This document shows, piece after piece, positions 33,923-44,058 of a stretch of DNA of 64,000 bases; the stretch's first letter is position 1, and each line of letters opens with the position of its first letter. The notes under the pieces were generated by a model, which was given only the letters and a program-made list of their open reading frames with translations, was not told the DNA's origin and ran no database searches. The stretch lies in assembly GCF_900114445.1 (NCBI RefSeq), contig NZ_FOTB01000001.1, positions 678,937-742,936 on the forward strand. The letters are read 5' to 3'. Origin of the DNA: Salinicoccus halodurans. Lineage in GTDB: Bacteria; Bacillota; Bacilli; Staphylococcales; Salinicoccaceae. The position numbers and the translations under genes were made by a program.

Positions 33923-34633
33923 ATGGACAAAGAGACAAAAGTACAAACAATATTCAATGCTATATCTGATGATTACGATCATATGAATAACATCATCAGT
34001 CTGAATCAGCATACTGCATGGAGGAACAGGACAATGAAAGAAATGTTCGTCAAAAACGGACATGAAGTTCTGGATGTATGCTGCGGCACCGGTGATTGGA
34101 CAATTCAGCTTGCGGAAAAAGCGCCGGGAGCAAATGTCACCGGCCTTGACTTCAGTGAGAATATGCTTGAAGTCGCAAAGAGCAAAGTTGAAGATTATAG
34201 CAATATCAATCTGTTGCAGGGAAATGCAATGGATCTCCCTTTTGAGGATGACAGTTTCAACTTTCTCACAATTGGCTTCGGACTCCGTAACCTTCCTGAT
34301 TATAAACAGGCGGTTGAGGAGTTTTACAGAGTATTGAAACCGGGCGGGGTATTGGTTGTCCTGGAAACTTCCACACCGGAAAACATCATTGTAAATACAG
34401 GATTTGATTTTTACTTTGGAAAAATAATGCCGAAGCTGAGCGGAGTAATTGCCGGCAGGACGAAAGAATACGAGTGGCTCTATGAATCCACAAACTCCTT
34501 TCTGACAAAGCCGGAGCTTAAAGATATGATTACTGTTGCAGGCTTCACCAATGTTAAAATCTTATCCCATACTTTAGGCACAGCCGCAACACATATTGCC
34601 TACAAGCCTCTGGGACAGGTGGGATCTGTTTGA
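33923..34633 (+). CDS. menG: Demethylmenaquinone methyltransferase
   Basis: 236 residues. SAM-binding motif I is LDVCCGTGDW near 49; the UbiE/MenG signatures YDHMNNIISLNQH and GLRNLPDY are present. It carries out the last step of menaquinone synthesis. The ATG at 33923 follows AAGGTGA; the frame opens three codons earlier. Its stop overlaps the hepT start. Confidence 0.94.
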   Translation: MDKETKVQTIFNAISDDYDHMNNIISLNQHTAWRNRTMKEMFVKNGHEVLDVCCGTGDWTIQLAEKAPGANVTGLDFSENMLEVAKSKVEDYSNINLLQGNAMDLPFEDDSFNFLTIGFGLRNLPDYKQAVEEFYRVLKPGGVLVVLETSTPENIIVNTGFDFYFGKIMPKLSGVIAGRTKEYEWLYESTNSFLTKPELKDMITVAGFTNVKILSHTLGTAATHIAYKPLGQVGSV

Positions 34634-35583
34634 TTAAACATAAAGAATTTCTGGCATCGGACTTTGAAGAAGTGGGTAACCTGATAAAAGAGAGTCTCAA
34701 TCCAAATGGCATTATTGTCAATGACAGCAGTTATAACCTGTTTCAATCCGGAGGCAAGAAGATCCGCCCGACATTTACACTCCTCGTCGGCCGGCTCGGT
34801 GATCAGAGTAAACACGATGATGTCATAAGAGCCGGTGCAAGTCTCGAATTGATCCATATGGCAAGTCTGGTGCACGATGATATCGTAGACGACAGCAAAC
34901 TCAGGCGGGGGCAGGGGACTGTCTATTATGAGCATGGCTACCTTCAGGCCGTAAATACAGGTAATTATCTGCTTTCAACATCGTTGGAGCTCGTAAGCAC
35001 CATCGAACATAAGCAGCTTCATGAAGCTTTTTCAATTGCAATGAAGGATATTGTAAGCGGAGAACTTTTCCAGTTTGATCACCAGTTCAATGCAGATCAG
35101 ACACTTGATGATTATTATCAGAAAATCTATAGAAAAACCGCTCTGCTTATTGAACTCAGCATCAAGATGGGTGCATATGCCGCACAAGTTCCGGATGGAG
35201 AACTATCGGCTCTTCTGAAATATGGCTATCATATCGGTATGAGCTTTCAGATTATCGACGATTGCCTGGACTTTACCGGAGATGAGAAGAGTTTGGGGAA
35301 ACCCAAATTCTCAGACTTGGAAAATGGGCATTACACACTCCCGGTACTGCTGCTGAGAGACTCTGATCATGAATTCAAAGAGAAGCTGAAAGCTTTTCAT
35401 GATGACAGAACGATTTTAGACTCCTTGATACAAGATCTGCTCCATTCCGATTCAATAGAAAAATCGATCCAGATCAGCACGGAGCATATTGAAGAGGCAA
35501 AGGCCTCTATCAGTGAAATCGATGAGCCTGTCCGCACTTATCTGCTCCAAATTGCAGAAAAACTTGCAAACCGTCTAAATTGA
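34630..35583 (+). CDS. hepT: Heptaprenyl diphosphate synthase, catalytic subunit
   Basis: 317 residues. Both Asp-rich motifs of trans-prenyltransferases are intact: DDIVDD near 80 and DDCLD near 210, with GGKKIRP near the N-terminus. It elongates farnesyl diphosphate to C35 with HepS. The likely start is TTG at 34630, overlapping the menG stop (TTGA), with CAGGTGGGA just upstream. Product length (C35 or otherwise) cannot be read with certainty. Confidence 0.92.
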   Translation: MIKHKEFLASDFEEVGNLIKESLNPNGIIVNDSSYNLFQSGGKKIRPTFTLLVGRLGDQSKHDDVIRAGASLELIHMASLVHDDIVDDSKLRRGQGTVYYEHGYLQAVNTGNYLLSTSLELVSTIEHKQLHEAFSIAMKDIVSGELFQFDHQFNADQTLDDYYQKIYRKTALLIELSIKMGAYAAQVPDGELSALLKYGYHIGMSFQIIDDCLDFTGDEKSLGKPKFSDLENGHYTLPVLLLRDSDHEFKEKLKAFHDDRTILDSLIQDLLHSDSIEKSIQISTEHIEEAKASISEIDEPVRTYLLQIAEKLANRLN

Positions 35584-35584
35584 A

Positions 35585-35614
35585 TTGAAATATCAAATTT
35601 GAAAATGTTAGAAT
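35585..35614 (+). promoter_or_regulatory. Candidate promoter of ndk
   Basis: TTGAAA (35585-35590), 18 bases, TAGAAT (35609-35614), also preceded by TGT as an extended -10; 30 bases before the ATG. Confidence 0.55.
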
Positions 35615-35644
35615 AGTATGGAAATCATCTAAAGGAGACTTGAA

Positions 35645-36091
35645 ATGGAAAAGACATTTTTAATGATTAAGCCTGATGGCGTACAAAGAAATCTTGTTGG
35701 ACCAATTGTAGAACGTTTGGAGAATAAAGGTTTTAAACTTGCAGGTGCAAAACTTATGCATGTATCAGAAGACCTTGCCAAAACACATTACCAGGAACAC
35801 CAGGATAAACCTTTCTTCGGTGAATTGGTTGGCTTCATCACTTCAGGACCTGTTTTTGCAATGGTGCTTGAAGGTGAGAACGTCATCGATACAGCTCGTC
35901 TCGTAGTTGGTGCAACAAATCCGCAACAGGCCGCACCTGGTACTATCCGTGGAGATTTCGGCCTTACAGTCGGTAAAAATATCATCCACGGCTCAGATTC
36001 ACCAGAAAGCGCTGAAAGAGAAATTGGTCTTTTCTTCGACGAATCAGAAGTACTTGATTACGACTTAATCAACAGCTCCTGGATATACTAG
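35645..36091 (+). CDS. ndk: Nucleoside diphosphate kinase
   Basis: 148 residues, full length. N-terminal IKPDGVQRN, and the active-site His in [12 protein letters not shown] near 115-126. It balances NTP pools. AAAGGAGA lies before the ATG. Flanked by its own promoter and terminator between hepT and aroC. Confidence 0.97.
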   Translation: MEKTFLMIKPDGVQRNLVGPIVERLENKGFKLAGAKLMHVSEDLAKTHYQEHQDKPFFGELVGFITSGPVFAMVLEGENVIDTARLVVGATNPQQAAPGTIRGDFGLTVGKNIIHGSDSPESAEREIGLFFDESEVLDYDLINSSWIY

Positions 36092-36105
36092 AATTTGAGC
36101 GTCAT

Positions 36106-36134
36106 AAGCTGGGTGTCTAAACTCAGCTTTTTTT
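36106..36134 (+). terminator. Terminator after ndk
   Basis: A nine-base stem (36106-36114 with 36121-36129, one G-T pair), loop GTCTAA, then a T run continuing to 36134. Confidence 0.88.
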
Positions 36135-36162
36135 AATATCAATAAATAGGTAGGTGCATAAA

Positions 36163-37329
36163 ATGAGATTTTTAACAGCAGGCGAATCACACGGACCAAA
36201 GCTTTCGGCAATCGTAGAAGGATTTCCGGCAAATCTGGAAATTGACAAAGAGAGAATGACAAAAGAACTGATTAAACGGCAGGGCGGATATGGACGCGGC
36301 CGGAGAATGCAGATTGAAAAAGATACTTTCCTGTTCGGCAGCGGAATCCGGCATGCTAAAACTCTGGGCAGCCCGATCATGATTGAAATAAATAACGATG
36401 ACTTCAAGCATTGGAGTAAGATCATGGGCAGCGACCCGCTTACACCGGAAGAGCAGGAATCCATAAAACGCGTCATTACTAAACCACGTCCGGGACATGC
36501 CGACCTGGTCGGCGGCATGAAATATAATATGCGTGATCTCAGAAATGTACTGGAACGCTCTTCTGCACGTGAGACGGCAGCCCGGGTTGCTGTAGGCGCA
36601 CTGTGCAAAGAACTTCTCCATGCCCTTGATATCCGCATCACCAGCCGTGTGAATCAGATTGGCAGTGTAAAGGACGAAGGACAGTATAATCTGGAAGATA
36701 TCCGCGCATTTGCCGATAATTCTTCAGTAAGAATGGTTTCCGAAGAAAAAACCATTGAAGCCGAGCAATTGATCGACGATACTAAAAAGAATGGCGACTC
36801 GATCGGCGGAATCGTAGAAGTGATCGTGGAAAATCCGATTCCGGGCCTGGGCAGTCATGTCCATTATGATAGGAAACTGGATTCAAAAATTGCAGGCAGT
36901 GTTGTCAGCATCAATGCGTTCAAAGGCGTGGAATTCGGCGCCGGCTTTGAAGCTGCCTCCACACCGGGTTCCCAGGTGCAGGATGAAATCCTTTACGATG
37001 AAGAGAAAGGCTACACACGCCGTACAAATAATCTTGGAGGATTTGAGGGCGGTATGACCACAGGGATGCCAATTGTTGTCAGAGCTGTTATGAAACCCAT
37101 ACCGACGCTTTATAAACCGCTTCTCAGTGTCGATATCAACTCCAAGGAACAGTTCAAAGCAACAATTGAGCGGAGCGATGCATGTGCAGTACCGGCTGCG
37201 TCAATAGTATGTGAACACATGGTGGCAATAGAAGTTGCCCGCGCTGTTCTCGACAAATTCCCGCACGATGACATCGATGAACTCAAAGAATCCGTTGAAA
37301 TTTATAAAAAACGAGTGAAAGAGTACTGA
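36163..37329 (+). CDS. aroC: Chorismate synthase
   Basis: 388 residues. It begins with the canonical [11 protein letters not shown]. Other family segments are visible: [14 protein letters not shown] and [11 protein letters not shown]. It converts EPSP to chorismate with reduced FMN. The ATG at 36163 follows AGGTAGGTG; the in-frame GTG at 36154 lies in that ribosome site. First gene of aroC-aroB-aroA. Confidence 0.96.
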   Translation: MRFLTAGESHGPKLSAIVEGFPANLEIDKERMTKELIKRQGGYGRGRRMQIEKDTFLFGSGIRHAKTLGSPIMIEINNDDFKHWSKIMGSDPLTPEEQESIKRVITKPRPGHADLVGGMKYNMRDLRNVLERSSARETAARVAVGALCKELLHALDIRITSRVNQIGSVKDEGQYNLEDIRAFADNSSVRMVSEEKTIEAEQLIDDTKKNGDSIGGIVEVIVENPIPGLGSHVHYDRKLDSKIAGSVVSINAFKGVEFGAGFEAASTPGSQVQDEILYDEEKGYTRRTNNLGGFEGGMTTGMPIVVRAVMKPIPTLYKPLLSVDINSKEQFKATIERSDACAVPAASIVCEHMVAIEVARAVLDKFPHDDIDELKESVEIYKKRVKEY

Positions 37330-37333
37330 TCTC

Positions 37334-38383
37334 ATGAAAATCACGACCCAATATAAAGATGGCAACTATGCAATAGACGTATCACGCGGAATACTTGAAG
37401 ATAAACTTACAGATTATACAAGCAGCTATAATCAGGTTTTTTACCTTGCAGATAAAAATGTATATCGTTTACACAAAAATGGGAAGCTGTCTTTTATTGA
37501 AGATCCGATTTTGATGGAGCAGGGGGAGGCATCGAAATATTTCGATGCCTTCAGCAATCTTCTGGAGTCTCTCCTCGAAAAGGGAATACAGAGAAATTGC
37601 CTGATCGTCATCATCGGCGGCGGCGCAGCAGGAGATGCCGGAGGGTTTGCTGCAGCCAGCATTTTAAGAGGCGTGGATTATATCCATGTGCCGACGACCC
37701 TGCTCGCCCATGATTCCTCAATCGGAGGTAAGACAGCCATCAACAGCAGGCACGGGAAGAACCTGATCGGAGCCTTCCACCGGCCGAAGGGTGTAGTCTA
37801 TGACCTGGATTTCCTCGATTCACTCCCTGATTCAGAGATGCTCAGTGGTTTCGGAGAAGTGATCAAACACGCGATGCTGAGAGACCAGGAAACGGTGGAT
37901 GCATTGATGATGGCGACAAAGGACGGTATTGACGTCAACACTGTTGAACCTTTTATCATCAAAGGCATCGAAACCAAAATGGATTATGTCATCAAAGACG
38001 AAAATGAATCCGGGGTAAGGAAGCATCTCAATCTTGGTCATACTCTGGGACATGCGATAGAATACAGGTATAAAATGCCGCACGGCATCGCTGTGACCCT
38101 GGGCATATATGCTGCACTCCATATATCAAATGCACTGAATCAGGAACAGACTTTCGATTTGAAGCGGTACTACGGGTATTTTAAAGGATTGGGCTATCCT
38201 GTAGAAGAATTAAAGACAATCGATGCAGAAGACATGATTTCTTTAATGACTAAAGACAAGAAAAACCAGAATACTGACCGGATCGGATATATTGTCATGG
38301 ACAGTATAGGAGAAGCCCGGTTTACAGAAATTGACCAGAAACTGCTTATCAAACTTATTAAAAATCTGAAGGAGAGCCTATGA
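37334..38383 (+). CDS. aroB: 3-dehydroquinate synthase
   Basis: 349 residues. NAD-binding GGGAAGDAGGF near 95, with Asp and the metal His residues in HLNLGHTLGHAIE. It closes the first ring of the shikimate pathway. It overlaps aroA by four bases (ATGA, 38380-38383), so translation is coupled. Confidence 0.94.
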   Translation: MKITTQYKDGNYAIDVSRGILEDKLTDYTSSYNQVFYLADKNVYRLHKNGKLSFIEDPILMEQGEASKYFDAFSNLLESLLEKGIQRNCLIVIIGGGAAGDAGGFAAASILRGVDYIHVPTTLLAHDSSIGGKTAINSRHGKNLIGAFHRPKGVVYDLDFLDSLPDSEMLSGFGEVIKHAMLRDQETVDALMMATKDGIDVNTVEPFIIKGIETKMDYVIKDENESGVRKHLNLGHTLGHAIEYRYKMPHGIAVTLGIYAALHISNALNQEQTFDLKRYYGYFKGLGYPVEELKTIDAEDMISLMTKDKKNQNTDRIGYIVMDSIGEARFTEIDQKLLIKLIKNLKESL

Positions 38384-39666
38384 GACAACTTTTGAACAGT
38401 ACTTTCGAAGGTACATTGAGAGTCCCCGGTGATAAATCCATCACTCACCGTTCCCTTATGCTGGCTGCACTTGCCGAGGGCCGTACAGAAATAAAACAGC
38501 CTCTAAAAAGTGAAGACACATACCGTACCATGGAAATCATGCGTGCCATCGGAGCAGACATTACTGAATTGGATGATAAATGGATCATTGAATCAAAAGG
38601 ACATGAACATCTGCATTCACCGTCGGCGGCCCTGTACACAGGGAATTCCGGCACGACCTCCCGCCTGATCATCGGTCTTCTGGCCGGTGTGGGCCTCAGG
38701 GCGGAATTCAGCGGTGATGACTCTATCAATAAACGTCCGATGGACCGGGTACAGAAGCCGCTTCTTGAAATGGGAGCGGATATCCGCCTTAAAGATGAAA
38801 AATATCCTCCTGTACACATCTTCCCGAAGCCTCTGAAAGCGATCGACTACAATATGCCGATTGCAAGTGCCCAGGTAAAAAGTGCAATCCTGCTTGCCGG
38901 CCTCTTTGCGGAAGGAACGACAGTCGTCCGCGAATCTTCTCCATCAAGAGATCATTCTGAAATCATGATGCAGCAGTTTGGAGCAGATCTGGTGTCAAAG
39001 GACGGTGTTATCTCCCTGGAGGGAAAAAAGACGCTCAAAGCATCGGATGTCACCGTCCCGGGTGATATTTCATCTGCGGCATTTCCAATCGCCCTCGCAA
39101 TTTTAAAACCAGGTGCATCGATCACGATCGAGAATGTTTCTTTGAACCCGACACGATCCGGTATACTCGAAGTCCTGGAGATGATGGGTGCAGATATGCA
39201 CATCGAGACACTGCCGGGCGGCGGGGAAGCGATAGGGAATATAACCGCCTCCTACACGCCTGAACTCCGCGGTTTCAATATTTCAGGAGAAATCATACCG
39301 AGGCTCATAGATGAAATCCCAATTCTCGCACTCCTTGCTGCCTACAGCAGTGAACCATGCACCGTGAGTGATGCGGAGGAACTCAGATTCAAAGAAACAG
39401 ACAGGATTCGTGCAGTTGTCGATGAACTGTCCAAATTCGGCATCAGATTCGAAGAAAAAGAAGATGGTTTCACTGTCATCCCGGGTAGCATTGATTCAGT
39501 ACCTGAAACGGATGTTAAAGGATATCACGACCATCGGATCATCATGATGCTCATTGTGTTCTCCATTGTTTCAGACACACCGCTCAACATCGATGACAGC
39601 TCAGCCATAGATATATCATATCCAGGATTTATAAATGACTTGGAGTCATTACGGAAGGATGCTTAA
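38380..39666 (+). CDS. aroA: 3-phosphoshikimate 1-carboxyvinyltransferase (EPSP synthase)
   Basis: 428 residues. PGDKSITHR (about 13-21), GNSGTTSRL near 90, RPMDR near 120 and RFKETDRI near 333 are present. The TGNSGTTSRL form and overall pattern resemble class II enzymes, as in staphylococci. It overlaps aroB; GAAGGAGA is inside the aroB end. A TPR-protein gene starts two bases after its stop. Confidence 0.95.
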   Translation: MRQLLNSTFEGTLRVPGDKSITHRSLMLAALAEGRTEIKQPLKSEDTYRTMEIMRAIGADITELDDKWIIESKGHEHLHSPSAALYTGNSGTTSRLIIGLLAGVGLRAEFSGDDSINKRPMDRVQKPLLEMGADIRLKDEKYPPVHIFPKPLKAIDYNMPIASAQVKSAILLAGLFAEGTTVVRESSPSRDHSEIMMQQFGADLVSKDGVISLEGKKTLKASDVTVPGDISSAAFPIALAILKPGASITIENVSLNPTRSGILEVLEMMGADMHIETLPGGGEAIGNITASYTPELRGFNISGEIIPRLIDEIPILALLAAYSSEPCTVSDAEELRFKETDRIRAVVDELSKFGIRFEEKEDGFTVIPGSIDSVPETDVKGYHDHRIIMMLIVFSIVSDTPLNIDDSSAIDISYPGFINDLESLRKDA

Positions 39667-39668
39667 CT

Positions 39669-40940
39669 ATGCAGGATCAAATCTATTCAATAATAGATGA
39701 ATTAAAATCAGGGAAATACCCGGAAGACAAAATCACCAGTGTACTGAACGGCCTTGACCGGCTTAATGACGATATGGAACTGGAGACACTCTTCATCCTC
39801 GGAGATACACTTGTACAGGCGGGGTTCATTGGGGAAGCGGAAGTGATTTTCCAGCATCTTCATTCCCATGTCGAACATGACGATGAAGTACTCGCATATC
39901 TCACCGATATCTATATTGCCGACGGCAGACTTGACGAGGCGCTCAGCCTCATCAACCAGGCCCCCAAGACAAAAACGGTACTCATGCTGAAAGCGGAAAT
40001 CTTCCAGCAGCTCAATATGAATGATGTATCCATCAGACTGATCCATGAAGCCAAGGCAATCGAAGATGAACCTATATTGGATTATGCCCTTGCTGAAATC
40101 TATTACCAGGATGGGGATTTCCAGGAAGCGCTGAGGTATTATCAGGCGCTGCTCGACCAGGGTATTGAGGAACTGAATGGTGTCAACTTCGATCTGCGCG
40201 CAGCAGAACTCTACATGAACCAGATTGAACTCGAAGAAGCAAAAGCCCATTTCGACAAAGTTGACGAGAAATTTTATTCAAATGATGATTTCTACAGAAA
40301 GGCATTGCTGGAGTATCAGCTGCAGGCGTATGAATCTGCGAAAAATCTTTTGGATAAAGTAATTGAAAATGAACCATATTATATCAATGCATATATATTG
40401 CTTATGAATGTCCATGAAACAGAACACGATCTGGAAGCTGCAAAAACTCTGCTTGAACAATATCTGAGTCAGGATGATACAAACCCGCTGATCTATTTCC
40501 ACCTTGGCCGTATAAACTACAGGCTCGGTGCCGCAGACAGTGCGATAGTTGCATTCAAGCAGGCTGTTTCTCTTGACCAGGATTACGATGATGCGTATCT
40601 CATGCTGTTCGAGACACTTCTGAAGACGGACCGCACTGATGAGATCAGCGCATTCGAAGGCAGTCTGGATACACATGCACTCTCCGGGGAATCATTATAT
40701 CTGCTTGCGAAAATTGAACAGCAAAATGAAAATGATACAGCTGCACTGAAGCATTATCAGGATGCTGCGAAACTAATTGGTGAATCACTTGAATTTTACA
40801 CAGACTACTATGAATATCTGAGTGAAATCAGCCACCCGTCAAAAACAGAAGTTCTGGATAAATTGATTTCGCTGGATCCGACCAATGCTGACTGGCAGTT
40901 TGAAAAGGAGCGTTTGGAAAATGAGGAAGACCAGCTATAG
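39669..40940 (+). CDS. Tetratricopeptide repeat protein (YpiA-like)
   Basis: 423 residues, built almost wholly of TPR helix pairs (A..Y...G....A...F/Y patterns about every 34 residues), very acidic. No catalytic domain. It corresponds by position to B. subtilis ypiA, next to aroA and ypiB. A scaffold role is likely, partner unknown. Its end overlaps the next gene by 20 bases. Confidence 0.85.
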   Translation: MQDQIYSIIDELKSGKYPEDKITSVLNGLDRLNDDMELETLFILGDTLVQAGFIGEAEVIFQHLHSHVEHDDEVLAYLTDIYIADGRLDEALSLINQAPKTKTVLMLKAEIFQQLNMNDVSIRLIHEAKAIEDEPILDYALAEIYYQDGDFQEALRYYQALLDQGIEELNGVNFDLRAAELYMNQIELEEAKAHFDKVDEKFYSNDDFYRKALLEYQLQAYESAKNLLDKVIENEPYYINAYILLMNVHETEHDLEAAKTLLEQYLSQDDTNPLIYFHLGRINYRLGAADSAIVAFKQAVSLDQDYDDAYLMLFETLLKTDRTDEISAFEGSLDTHALSGESLYLLAKIEQQNENDTAALKHYQDAAKLIGESLEFYTDYYEYLSEISHPSKTEVLDKLISLDPTNADWQFEKERLENEEDQL

Positions 40941-41388
40941 GAAAGATTTCATAGATTACGTTTTGTACAACTTTGAATTTGAAGACCGGATTGCCGTGTG
41001 GATCCTGAATTTCCTCAAATCCCATCCGGTCGTATCCAAAAACATTTCTTTCACCTATGACGGGACAATCGAAAGAAAACTGCGTATATCGACCACAGGT
41101 ACGAATCGGCCGACCCTCGTCCTCGAGAAGGGGGATACGGTCACAATCGATGGGGAAGTCATCTTTCACGAGCTGAACATGAATCAGGAAGAGATGCTTT
41201 ATATAGAATTTGCATTTCCGGACCAGGATGACCGTTATGCGAAAGTAAAAGAAATTGAAAACAACCTGGATAAAGAACTCCAGTCCCTCTCCAATGATAT
41301 AATGATGAAGCAGATTGATCAGGCACTGGATGATCAGGATCAGGAACTTTTCTACAGGCTTGCAGAAATGCTGAAGCACTCAACATAA
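40921..41388 (+). CDS. UPF0302 family protein (YpiB-like)
   Basis: 155 residues. The N-terminal KDFIDYVLYNFEFEDRI.VWILNFL helix pair and the C-terminal IDQALD..D...F..L region match UPF0302/YpiB, an uncharacterised Firmicute family. The start at 40921 has AAGGAG about ten bases before it, inside the TPR gene, so the two are translationally coupled. The frame opens 12 codons earlier without support. Confidence 0.85.
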   Translation: MRKTSYRKDFIDYVLYNFEFEDRIAVWILNFLKSHPVVSKNISFTYDGTIERKLRISTTGTNRPTLVLEKGDTVTIDGEVIFHELNMNQEEMLYIEFAFPDQDDRYAKVKEIENNLDKELQSLSNDIMMKQIDQALDDQDQELFYRLAEMLKHST

Positions 41389-41403
41389 GGTCAGGTGAAC
41401 GAA

Positions 41404-41832
41404 TTGCTGTATAATCAGAAAGATTTAAAAGTATTAAAAGATGAAATCGAATTTATCGATACTGTCATCATCCCTTTTGCCGCCATGGATATGGATATGA
41501 AGGCGCCTGTGCATGCCGGCAACCTCGAACTGCTTCAGATTGTTTGCGTACAGCTTGAGAAACAATTCAAAGGCCGCCTTCTCATTACCCCTCCCATGAT
41601 GACAGTGGGAGAGGATACTTCACTTCTCGGCATGTACACCACGCAGCTCAGGGAGTACGGATTTAAAAATATCATCGTACTCACACATCTTCAGGCAGAG
41701 CCCGGCGATATGAATAAGATCAGACTGAATGAAATACCGCTTGAAAACATGAGTGATGATATGAAGATGGAAATGATCAACGATGAAGTGAAAACAGTGA
41801 TGAAATCGGTCATTTCTATTTGGAATCAGTAA
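41404..41832 (+). CDS. YpiF-like protein (DUF2487)
   Basis: About 142 residues. Position after ypiB and before the qcr operon, the segment EFIDTVIIPFAAM near the N-terminus and the size match YpiF. Function unknown; no membrane helix. The start is uncertain: TTG at 41404 has AGGTGA just before it, while GTG at 41395 in the same frame would place the ribosome site inside the coding region. Confidence 0.72.
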   Translation: MLYNQKDLKVLKDEIEFIDTVIIPFAAMDMDMKAPVHAGNLELLQIVCVQLEKQFKGRLLITPPMMTVGEDTSLLGMYTTQLREYGFKNIIVLTHLQAEPGDMNKIRLNEIPLENMSDDMKMEMINDEVKTVMKSVISIWNQ

Positions 41833-41890
41833 AACCAGGTATTTTTACACCATTAAGAAGAAGCCCTTTACCAAAAGTTTCGATACCTTA

Positions 41891-41919
41891 TTGACCGGTT
41901 TCAGGTAATAGGCTAAAAT
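41891..41919 (+). promoter_or_regulatory. Promoter of the qcrABC operon
   Basis: TTGACC (41891-41896), exactly 17 bases, TAAAAT (41914-41919), 59 bases before qcrA. The rest of the 146-base gap shows no clear operator or terminator. Confidence 0.72.
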
Positions 41920-41978
41920 TGAACTGTCCTAGTTATATTTATATGTAAAAGAACGCGCGTTTGAGGGGGGAAATATTA

Positions 41979-42479
41979 ATGTCGCAAAAAGTAACACGAC
42001 GCCAGTTCCTGAACTATTCCCTGATGGGAGTGGGGTCTTTCATGGCGGCAGGTGCAATTCTGCCTATGGGCAGGTTCGCGCTAGATCCATTGTTCCAGGG
42101 CGAAGCTCAAGGTTCTATGATTACCACAAGTGTCAAGGCCGAAGAGATTACAGAAGAGCCTGTGAAAGTAGACTTTTCTTATGAACAGCAAGATGCCTGG
42201 TACAAAAGTGAAGTGACGGACTTCGTCTGGGTTTACAGGGACGGAGACCAGATCATTGCACTTTCACCTATTTGTAAACACCTGGGCTGTACAGTTACCT
42301 GGGCTGGCGATGATGCCAATCCGAACAAATTCTTCTGTCCATGTCACAACGGACTTTATGAGAAGAACGGAAAGAACATTCCGGGAACGCCACCGAGAGG
42401 CCCGCTTGACCAATATGAAGTCGGAGAATCTGATGGATTCATCACAATCGGTGAAATGTTTGAAAATGAACTTGTATAG
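41979..42479 (+). CDS. qcrA: Menaquinol:cytochrome c reductase, Rieske iron-sulfur subunit
   Basis: 166 residues. The cluster ligands are CKHLGC (about 102-107) and CPCHNG (about 122-127). An N-terminal TRRQFL resembles a twin-arginine signal, followed by the membrane anchor, fitting Tat export of a folded Rieske protein. It takes electrons from menaquinol in the bc complex. The ATG at 41979 follows GAGGGGGG. First of qcrABC. Confidence 0.94.
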   Translation: MSQKVTRRQFLNYSLMGVGSFMAAGAILPMGRFALDPLFQGEAQGSMITTSVKAEEITEEPVKVDFSYEQQDAWYKSEVTDFVWVYRDGDQIIALSPICKHLGCTVTWAGDDANPNKFFCPCHNGLYEKNGKNIPGTPPRGPLDQYEVGESDGFITIGEMFENELV

Positions 42480-42490
42480 GAGGGAAAACT

Positions 42491-43165
42491 GTGCTTAATA
42501 GAATCTATGACTGGATAGACGATCGCATGGATATCACTCCAATATGGAGAGATGTCGCCGATCATGAAGTGCCGGAGCATGTTAACCCTGCCTATCACTT
42601 TTCTGCTTTCGTCTATTGTTTCGGAGGGTTAACATTTTTCATTACGGTAATTCAGATATTATCAGGTATGTTCCTTACGATGTATTACGTCCCTGATATT
42701 GTAAACGCCTGGAACTCCGTCTATTATCTGCAACATGATGTTGCTGCAGGTGTAATCGTAAGAGGTATGCACCACTGGGGTGCGAGCCTGGTTGTAGTAA
42801 TGATATTCCTACATACTCTGAGGGTATTCTTCACCGGGGCATATAAAGCACCACGTGAATTAAACTGGGTTGTCGGAGTGCTTTTATTCGCTGTGATGCT
42901 TGGTCTGGCATTTACCGGATACCTGCTTCCATGGGATATGAAAGCACTGTTCGCAACTAAAGTAGGTCTGGATATTGCGGAAAGTGTACCATTTGTTGGT
43001 GAATGGATTAAGACTCTGCTTGCTGGTGATGAACAGATCATCGGTGCTCAGACGCTGACACGTTTCTTTGCCATCCACGTGTTCTTCTTACCTGCGGCCC
43101 TGTTTGTATTAATGGCGATTCACTTCATTATGATACGTAAACAAGGTATTGCAGGACCACTATAA
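42491..43165 (+). CDS. qcrB: Menaquinol:cytochrome c reductase, cytochrome b6-type subunit
   Basis: 224 residues with four membrane helices. Haem-ligand His pairs lie in helices II and IV (MHHWGAS and FFAIHVFFLP). It is the b6-sized half typical of Firmicutes, with the remainder of cytochrome b fused in QcrC. GTG start with AGGAGGG upstream, 11 bases after qcrA. Confidence 0.94.
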   Translation: MLNRIYDWIDDRMDITPIWRDVADHEVPEHVNPAYHFSAFVYCFGGLTFFITVIQILSGMFLTMYYVPDIVNAWNSVYYLQHDVAAGVIVRGMHHWGASLVVVMIFLHTLRVFFTGAYKAPRELNWVVGVLLFAVMLGLAFTGYLLPWDMKALFATKVGLDIAESVPFVGEWIKTLLAGDEQIIGAQTLTRFFAIHVFFLPAALFVLMAIHFIMIRKQGIAGPL

Positions 43166-43190
43166 GAAATAACAAGGGAGGTAAATTGAT

Positions 43191-44009
43191 ATGAAACGTG
43201 GAAAAGGGCTGACTTTCGTCGGCGACTCACGAATACAAAAATATGAAAAACCAAAACTTAATCGTGACTACTCGGAATTTCCGGGTCGCACAGAAGAGTT
43301 TTATCCGGATTTCCTGCTGAAGGAATGGATTACCGGTGCAGTTTTCCTCATCGGATTCCTATGTCTCACAGTGGCTCATCCGGCTCCGCTTGAACGTGTT
43401 GCTGATCCAACAGATACAGGTTATATACCGCTTCCTGACTGGTATTTCCTGTTCCTTTATCAGATATTGAAATACACATTTGCATCCGGTCCTTACAACA
43501 TCATTGGTGCAATGGTCATTCCAGGTATCGCTTTTGGTGCCCTGTTGCTTGCACCATGGCTTGATAACAATAAGGAGCGCCACTGGAAAAAACGTCCCGT
43601 GGCAGCTGGAATGATGCTGTTGTCCATCGGTATCATCTTCTATACCACTTGGGAATCAGTAGCTTATCATGACTGGGAACAGCAGGACCAGCAGGGTGAG
43701 ATCGTGTTCTCGAACCTTGATGCTGAAGACCCTGTCTTTAATGAGCTCATCCGCTCCAACTGTACAAGTTGTCACGGCGGGGAACTCACAGGTGGTTCAG
43801 GACCGAACCTGGTTGAGCCCGACCTGAACGCAGAAACAGTAAATGCATTTGTAACAAACGGTACAGGTGAAATGCCTGCCTTCAAAGATCAGCTTACAGA
43901 GGAAGAAATTCAGAGCATTTCTGAATTTGTAGCTAATCTTGAAATCACTTCCGCTGATGAAGCAATGGGAGGCACTCAGGACGAAGGTGGAGAATCTGCC
44001 ACAGAATAA
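43191..44009 (+). CDS. qcrC: Menaquinol:cytochrome c reductase, cytochrome b/c fusion subunit
   Basis: 272 residues. The N-terminal half (three membrane helices) resembles subunit IV of b6f, with the quinol-site PDWY motif near 83. The C-terminal outer domain holds one haem c site, CTSCH, near 191. An acidic Ser/Glu tail ends it. The covalent haem explains the need for ResABC. AGGGAGG precedes the ATG. Confidence 0.94.
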   Translation: MKRGKGLTFVGDSRIQKYEKPKLNRDYSEFPGRTEEFYPDFLLKEWITGAVFLIGFLCLTVAHPAPLERVADPTDTGYIPLPDWYFLFLYQILKYTFASGPYNIIGAMVIPGIAFGALLLAPWLDNNKERHWKKRPVAAGMMLLSIGIIFYTTWESVAYHDWEQQDQQGEIVFSNLDAEDPVFNELIRSNCTSCHGGELTGGSGPNLVEPDLNAETVNAFVTNGTGEMPAFKDQLTEEEIQSISEFVANLEITSADEAMGGTQDEGGESATE

Positions 44010-44014
44010 AGAAG

Positions 44015-44039
44015 AACCCCTAGAGATAGGGGTTTTTTT
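44015..44039 (+). terminator. Terminator of the qcr operon
   Basis: AACCCCTA (44015-44022), loop GAGA, TAGGGGTT (44027-44034), then T run. Confidence 0.92.
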
Positions 44040-44058
44040 ATTGACAGGAGAAACTTGT

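Noticed and set aside
36135-36162. T-box, riboswitch or attenuator leader before aroC or asnS
   Set aside because: The gaps are too short, and no T-box consensus or leader peptide is visible.
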